Part shown: positions 60,678-64,000 of the stretch, in pieces
How the letters are laid out: each line of letters starts with the position of its first letter
Position numbering within the stretch: position 1 is the stretch's first letter
DNA from: Variovorax sp. J2L1-78
GTDB taxonomy: Bacteria; Pseudomonadota; Gammaproteobacteria; Burkholderiales; Burkholderiaceae_C
Assembly: GCF_030317205.1 (NCBI RefSeq)
Contig: NZ_JASZYB010000001.1
Location: 2,790,001-2,854,000, forward strand
DNA: 64,000 bases
Reading direction: 5' to 3'
Notes under the pieces: generated by a model
What the model was told of the DNA's origin: nothing
The model's database searches: none
Seen by the model: only the letters and a program-made list of their open reading frames with translations
Made by a program: the position numbers and the translations under genes

Positions 60678-62996
60678 TCAGGCGATCTTGAAGCGCGCGA
60701 CCGACTGGCGCAGCTCCTCGGCCATGTGCGAGAGCTCGCGCACCTGCTGGGCGGTGGTGCGCGTGCCCTCCCCGGTCTGTTCGGTCACGGCGAAGATGTG
60801 CTGGATGTTGGCGGCCACCACGTTGGCCGAATCGGCCTCGCGGGACGCCGACTGCGAAATCTGCTCGATCAGCTCGGCCAGGCGGCGCGACACGCGGTCG
60901 ATCTCGGACAGCGCGGTACCCGCGTTGTCGGACAGCTTGGCCCCTTCGACCACGCCCTGCGTGGAGCGCTCCATGGCGCCCACCGCGTCCTGCGTGTCGG
61001 TCTGAATCGCCTTCACCAGTGCGGAGATCTGGCGCGTCGCGTCGGCGGACCGTTCGGCCAGCCGCTGCACTTCTTCCGCCACCACCGAGAAGCCGCGGCC
61101 GGCTTCACCGGCGGATGCGGCCTGGATGGCGGCGTTCAGCGCCAGCACGTTGGTCTGCTCGGTAATGTCCGAGATCAGCTCGGTGATTTCGCCGATCTCC
61201 TGCGACGACTCGCCCAGGCGCTTGATGCGCTTGGAGGTTTCCTGGATCTGGTCGCGGATGGCATTCATACCGCCGATGGCGTTCTGCACCGCCTGCAGGC
61301 CCGACGAGGCGGCCTTCAGCGACTGGCGCGCCACCGTGGCCGATTCCTGCGCCTGCGAGGACACGCCGTTGATGCGCTCGGCCATGGTCAGCACCGACTG
61401 GCCGGTTTCGCGAATCTCGCGCAGCTGTTCGGTCGAGGCCGCCAGCAGTTCGGTCGACGTGTTTTCCACCTGCGACGTGGTGTGTGCCACCCGGGTCGCC
61501 GTGTTCTGCACGTTGCCCACCAGCAGGCGGAGTTCTTCCACCGTGTAGTTCACCGAGTCGGCGATGGCGCCGGTGATGTCTTCGGTCACGGTCGCTTCCT
61601 GCGTCAGGTCGCCTTCGGCCACCGTCTGCAGTTCGTTCATCAGGCGAAGAATGGCGGCCTGGTTGGCGCTGTTCACGCGGCTGGCTTCTTCGCTCAGGCG
61701 CTCGGCCTCGACCCGCTCCTGCTCGGCGGCCAGGGCACGCTCGCGGCCTTCGCGCACCTGCACGAAGCCGATGCCGCCGGCCAGGGCCAGCGCGGCCAGC
61801 GACAGGATGAACAGGGTGGCGATGGTGCCCAGACCCAGGCCCGTGCGCTCGGACAGCTTGACCTGCAGCTCGCCCAGCGCCAGGCGCAGCGGTTCGCTGT
61901 CGGCCAGGATGGTGGACTGGCCTTCGCGGGCGGTCACCAGGCCCTGCAGGTTGCCCAGAATGGCGCCGGCCTGCGTGCGGGTCTGTTCGTAGGTCTTGAG
62001 GATGGCCTCGAGCTGCTGGCGGGCCTGCGCGTCGCGCGTGCCCGGCAGGCGTTGCTGGGCGTTGCCGTCGAGCAGGCCACGCGAGACCTCCTGGAAGGTG
62101 TTCAGGTCCTTGCCGAGCAGGAACACGGCGTCGGGGCTCACGCCTTCGACCGTCAGGAATTCGTTGGCCGACTTGCCGATGCGCTGCGTCAGCATCACGA
62201 GCTGGCCGGCGGCGGCGATCTCGGGGATGGTGGCGTTCTGCTGCATCTTGATCGAGGCCACCGTCTCGGCCATCTCGAGCAGGTCGGAGGACTGGCGGTT
62301 GATGTCGCGCAGCGCGGCGCCCACCTGCGTGAGGATCTGCTGCTGCGCGAGCACCGCCTTGGCGCTCTTGTCGGCGCGCTCGACCAGCGGCGTGATCTTG
62401 GCGAGGTCGGCGTCGTACTGGCCGCCCACGCGCTCCAGGTTGAGCGCGTCGTCGCCGTTGGCCAGGCCCTGCACCCGGCGGGCCAGGTCGTCCGAGCTGT
62501 CGCGCACTTCGGCGAAGGCGGCCGCGTTGCCCACCAGGGCCTGCGACACCGACTTGGCCAGACGCTGCGACTGCATCAGCGACTGGCCGGTCGATGCCAC
62601 CTGTTGCGCCAAGCGGTCGGCACGCAGGATGGCGGAGCCCGCCACCAGCAGCAGCAGCAGCACGACCACGGCCAGGGCGATGGCGAAGATGCGCTGCTGC
62701 CTGGCGGGGCTGACCTTCGAGGGCGCAGCGGCTGCACCGGCATCACCACCGCCGCTCGCGACGGGCGCCTCGACGGCAAGAGGCGGCATCGGCTCGTTCA
62801 TGGCCGGCGCGTCCAGGACGGAACCGGTCGGGAAGGCATCGTTCTCCGTTCGCGGGAAATGCACCGTTCGCTCCTCGGGGGGTTGCATGGTTTCCACATT
62901 GTCCAGCGACAACGTCGAATCGCCGTGCACGCGGACGCTGGCGTGGTCGTCGTTGGCGGGAAGGTACTTCTTTAACTTGTCGGCGATCGAACTCAC
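60678..62996 (-). CDS. pilJ: Type IV pilus methyl-accepting chemotaxis protein
   Basis: A 772-residue chemoreceptor. A cytoplasmic N-terminus of about 100 residues precedes the first membrane helix ([19 protein letters not shown]); the periplasmic part is a duplicated PilJ sensor; the second helix is near residue 385 ([20 protein letters not shown]). A HAMP-like linker follows, then the signalling hairpin [20 protein letters not shown]. It relays pilin or surface contact to the PilI-PilL complex. GTG start with GAAGGA upstream. Confidence 0.95.
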   Translation of the reverse strand: MSSIADKLKKYLPANDDHASVRVHGDSTLSLDNVETMQPPEERTVHFPRTENDAFPTGSVLDAPAMNEPMPPLAVEAPVASGGGDAGAAAAPSKVSPARQQRIFAIALAVVVLLLLLVAGSAILRADRLAQQVASTGQSLMQSQRLAKSVSQALVGNAAAFAEVRDSSDDLARRVQGLANGDDALNLERVGGQYDADLAKITPLVERADKSAKAVLAQQQILTQVGAALRDINRQSSDLLEMAETVASIKMQQNATIPEIAAAGQLVMLTQRIGKSANEFLTVEGVSPDAVFLLGKDLNTFQEVSRGLLDGNAQQRLPGTRDAQARQQLEAILKTYEQTRTQAGAILGNLQGLVTAREGQSTILADSEPLRLALGELQVKLSERTGLGLGTIATLFILSLAALALAGGIGFVQVREGRERALAAEQERVEAERLSEEASRVNSANQAAILRLMNELQTVAEGDLTQEATVTEDITGAIADSVNYTVEELRLLVGNVQNTATRVAHTTSQVENTSTELLAASTEQLREIRETGQSVLTMAERINGVSSQAQESATVARQSLKAASSGLQAVQNAIGGMNAIRDQIQETSKRIKRLGESSQEIGEITELISDITEQTNVLALNAAIQAASAGEAGRGFSVVAEEVQRLAERSADATRQISALVKAIQTDTQDAVGAMERSTQGVVEGAKLSDNAGTALSEIDRVSRRLAELIEQISQSASREADSANVVAANIQHIFAVTEQTGEGTRTTAQQVRELSHMAEELRQSVARFKIA

Positions 62997-63035
62997 GGTC
63001 GGTCCTTCACGTTGATGGCAACGCCCGGCAAGCCC

Positions 63036-63575
63036 TCAGGCGCCGATGCTCAGAAAACGGGATTGCTGCGAGAGGAATTGCAGGTTGATTTCCTGCCATT
63101 GCTCCCCCGCCGCGTCGATGTAGGCATGCCCGAGCCAGGCCGGCGCGTCGGCGGCCGGGGCGCGGGAATCGGTGAAGGCTTCCACGCCGCGCAGTCCGAC
63201 CAGGCGATCGATCAGCAGGGCACAATTGACTTCGAGCAACTCGTTGAGGGCCACCAGCCGCGACTGGGCGCGAACGCCTTCGACGGTCGGCGCCGCCGCG
63301 GCTGGCGCCCGCCCGGTGGCGAAGGTCGACAGCTGCACCACACCGTACAGCCCGCCGCGCAGGTTGGCGACGCCCAGGAACCAGGGCTCGGTGTAGGGCA
63401 CAGGCTGCGGCGGCGTCCAGGGAAAGATCTCCCCGGCGTGGCCCAGCGGAAACAGGTACTTGCCGTCGCCGGCCTCCACGGCCAGCCACGAGGCGGACAC
63501 GTCCGAGGTGCGCGCCGCTTGCAGACGGGAAGCGAGCCGGGACTGGAAAGCGCGGAGAGCGTCGCGGTTGGCCAT
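63036..63575 (-). CDS. pilI: CheW-like adaptor of the twitching pathway
   Basis: A 179-residue CheW-domain protein coupling PilJ to PilL. Segments YLFPLGHAGEIFPWTPPQPV (with the first strand), WFLGVANLRGGLYGVVQLS and CALLIDRLVGLRGVE are typical of CheW folds. Position between pilH and pilJ is the conserved order. The pilJ gene begins 39 bases downstream. Confidence 0.93.
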   Translation of the reverse strand: MANRDALRAFQSRLASRLQAARTSDVSASWLAVEAGDGKYLFPLGHAGEIFPWTPPQPVPYTEPWFLGVANLRGGLYGVVQLSTFATGRAPAAAAPTVEGVRAQSRLVALNELLEVNCALLIDRLVGLRGVEAFTDSRAPAADAPAWLGHAYIDAAGEQWQEINLQFLSQQSRFLSIGA

Positions 63576-63591
63576 GGGCGGCGGATGTCGC

Positions 63592-63957
63592 TCAGGCGAG
63601 CGCGTTGATCTTGGCCATCAGCTCGGCCGCGTTCACCGGCTTGACGATGTAGTCGCGCGCGCCCTGGCGCATGCCCCAGACGCGGTCGGTCTCCTGGTTC
63701 TTGCTGGTGCACAGGATGATCGGCACGCTTGCGTACTGCGGGTTGCGGGCGATGGCGCGCGTCAGCTGAAAGCCGTTCTGGCCGGGCATCACCACGTCCA
63801 TCAGGATCAGGTCGGGCTGCTCTTCCTCCAGGCGGCGCATCGCGTCGTCGGCGTTCTCCGCCGTCTTGACCGAGAAGCCGTTCTTCTGGAGCAGGTCGGT
63901 CAGGAACACCAGTTCGGTTTTCGAGTCGTCGACCACGAGGACTTTGTGGATGGGCAT
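63592..63957 (-). CDS. pilH: Twitching motility response regulator
   Basis: A 121-residue single-domain receiver. The acidic pocket is VVDDSK, the phospho-acceptor Asp lies in LILMDVVMPGQNGF (about residue 52), and Thr and Lys switch residues are in ILCTSKN and DYIVKPVN. PilH counters PilG and promotes retraction. It starts immediately after a TAA stop of the upstream gene and is followed by pilI after 16 bases. Confidence 0.95.
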   Translation of the reverse strand: MPIHKVLVVDDSKTELVFLTDLLQKNGFSVKTAENADDAMRRLEEEQPDLILMDVVMPGQNGFQLTRAIARNPQYASVPIILCTSKNQETDRVWGMRQGARDYIVKPVNAAELMAKINALA

Positions 63958-64000
63958 TTACTGCACTTCTTTCTGCTGGACGATGCCGAACTGCTGCACG
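63958..64000 (-). CDS. pilG: C-terminal end of upstream gene, probably pilG (partial)
   Basis: The last 13 codons and TAA stop of a frame that enters from beyond the window, reading VQQFGIVQQKEVQ. The stop abuts the pilH start. The standard order pilG-pilH-pilI-pilJ-pilL makes pilG the likely identity, but the visible fragment has no diagnostic motif. Confidence 0.55.
   Translation of the reverse strand, partial: VQQFGIVQQKEVQ

Noticed and set aside
55483..61005. A 1840-codon open frame on the plus strand
   Set aside because: It is antisense to pilL and part of pilJ. High GC keeps the opposite frame open; its composition (His, Arg, Gly, Gln rich) lacks any domain, while the minus strand encodes clear Hpt, kinase and receiver motifs.

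Overview
The window is uniformly GC-rich, densely packed bacterial chromosome. The gene families and their arrangement point to a betaproteobacterium of the Comamonadaceae (Variovorax-like): an orphan Bug/TTT-type periplasmic binding protein, a yqgE-ruvX-pyrR-pyrB-pseudo-pyrC run, a PilG/H/I/J/L twitching chemosensory operon, many LysR regulators, and two structured intergenic repeats of a kind I associate with this family. No rRNA, tRNA, CRISPR array, insertion sequence or prophage was seen.

Layout. 0.1-2.0 kb: a LysR regulator divergent from an aldo/keto reductase. 2.0-9.3 kb: a tripartite RND efflux operon (membrane fusion protein, pump, outer-membrane factor, all minus strand) with a TetR gene at each end; the divergent promoter region holds a perfect operator-like palindrome. 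9.4-19.6 kb: a ureohydrolase (agmatinase family), a GcvA-like LysR, and a tightly coupled plus-strand operon. That operon carries an argininosuccinate-lyase-family enzyme, an amino-acid ABC transporter with two paralogous binding proteins, two NodB-family hydrolases and an MmgE/PrpD protein. It reads like an uptake and degradation pathway for an unidentified C-N bonded compound. 19.6-25.5 kb: a transporter, two AraC regulators, an OsmC protein, a methyltransferase and small proteins.

25.5-32.5 kb: a complete eight-gene minus-strand Nit1C-type cluster (Sll0783 family, nitrilase, radical SAM, GNAT, AIR-synthase-like, glycosyltransferase, MSMEG_0570 family, flavin oxidoreductase). It is divergent from a MocR-type regulator, and the gap between them holds eight copies of an RATCAATG-like motif. 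34.3-39.7 kb: a 25-residue membrane peptide with a strong terminator, then LysR, a HAD hydrolase, a TTT binding protein, a D-threonine-aldolase-family enzyme, RidA, and a convergent ornithine-cyclodeaminase-family enzyme. 39.9-46.0 kb: a three-module fusion of molybdopterin oxidoreductase, ferredoxin reductase and [2Fe-2S] ferredoxin, next to an AtoE-type transporter and its divergent LysR.

46.0-54.6 kb: a beta-propeller lipoprotein, an acyltransferase, the pyrimidine run in which the dihydroorotase homologue has lost metal ligands, photolyase and a LuxR regulator. 54.7-64.0 kb: the PilL-PilJ-PilI-PilH operon, with the last codons of the upstream gene (probably pilG) at the window edge. The strongest leads for new biology are the argH-like/NodB/MmgE operon with its shared upstream motif, the Nit1C cluster with its operator array and bridging mini-ORF, and the molybdenum fusion enzyme.
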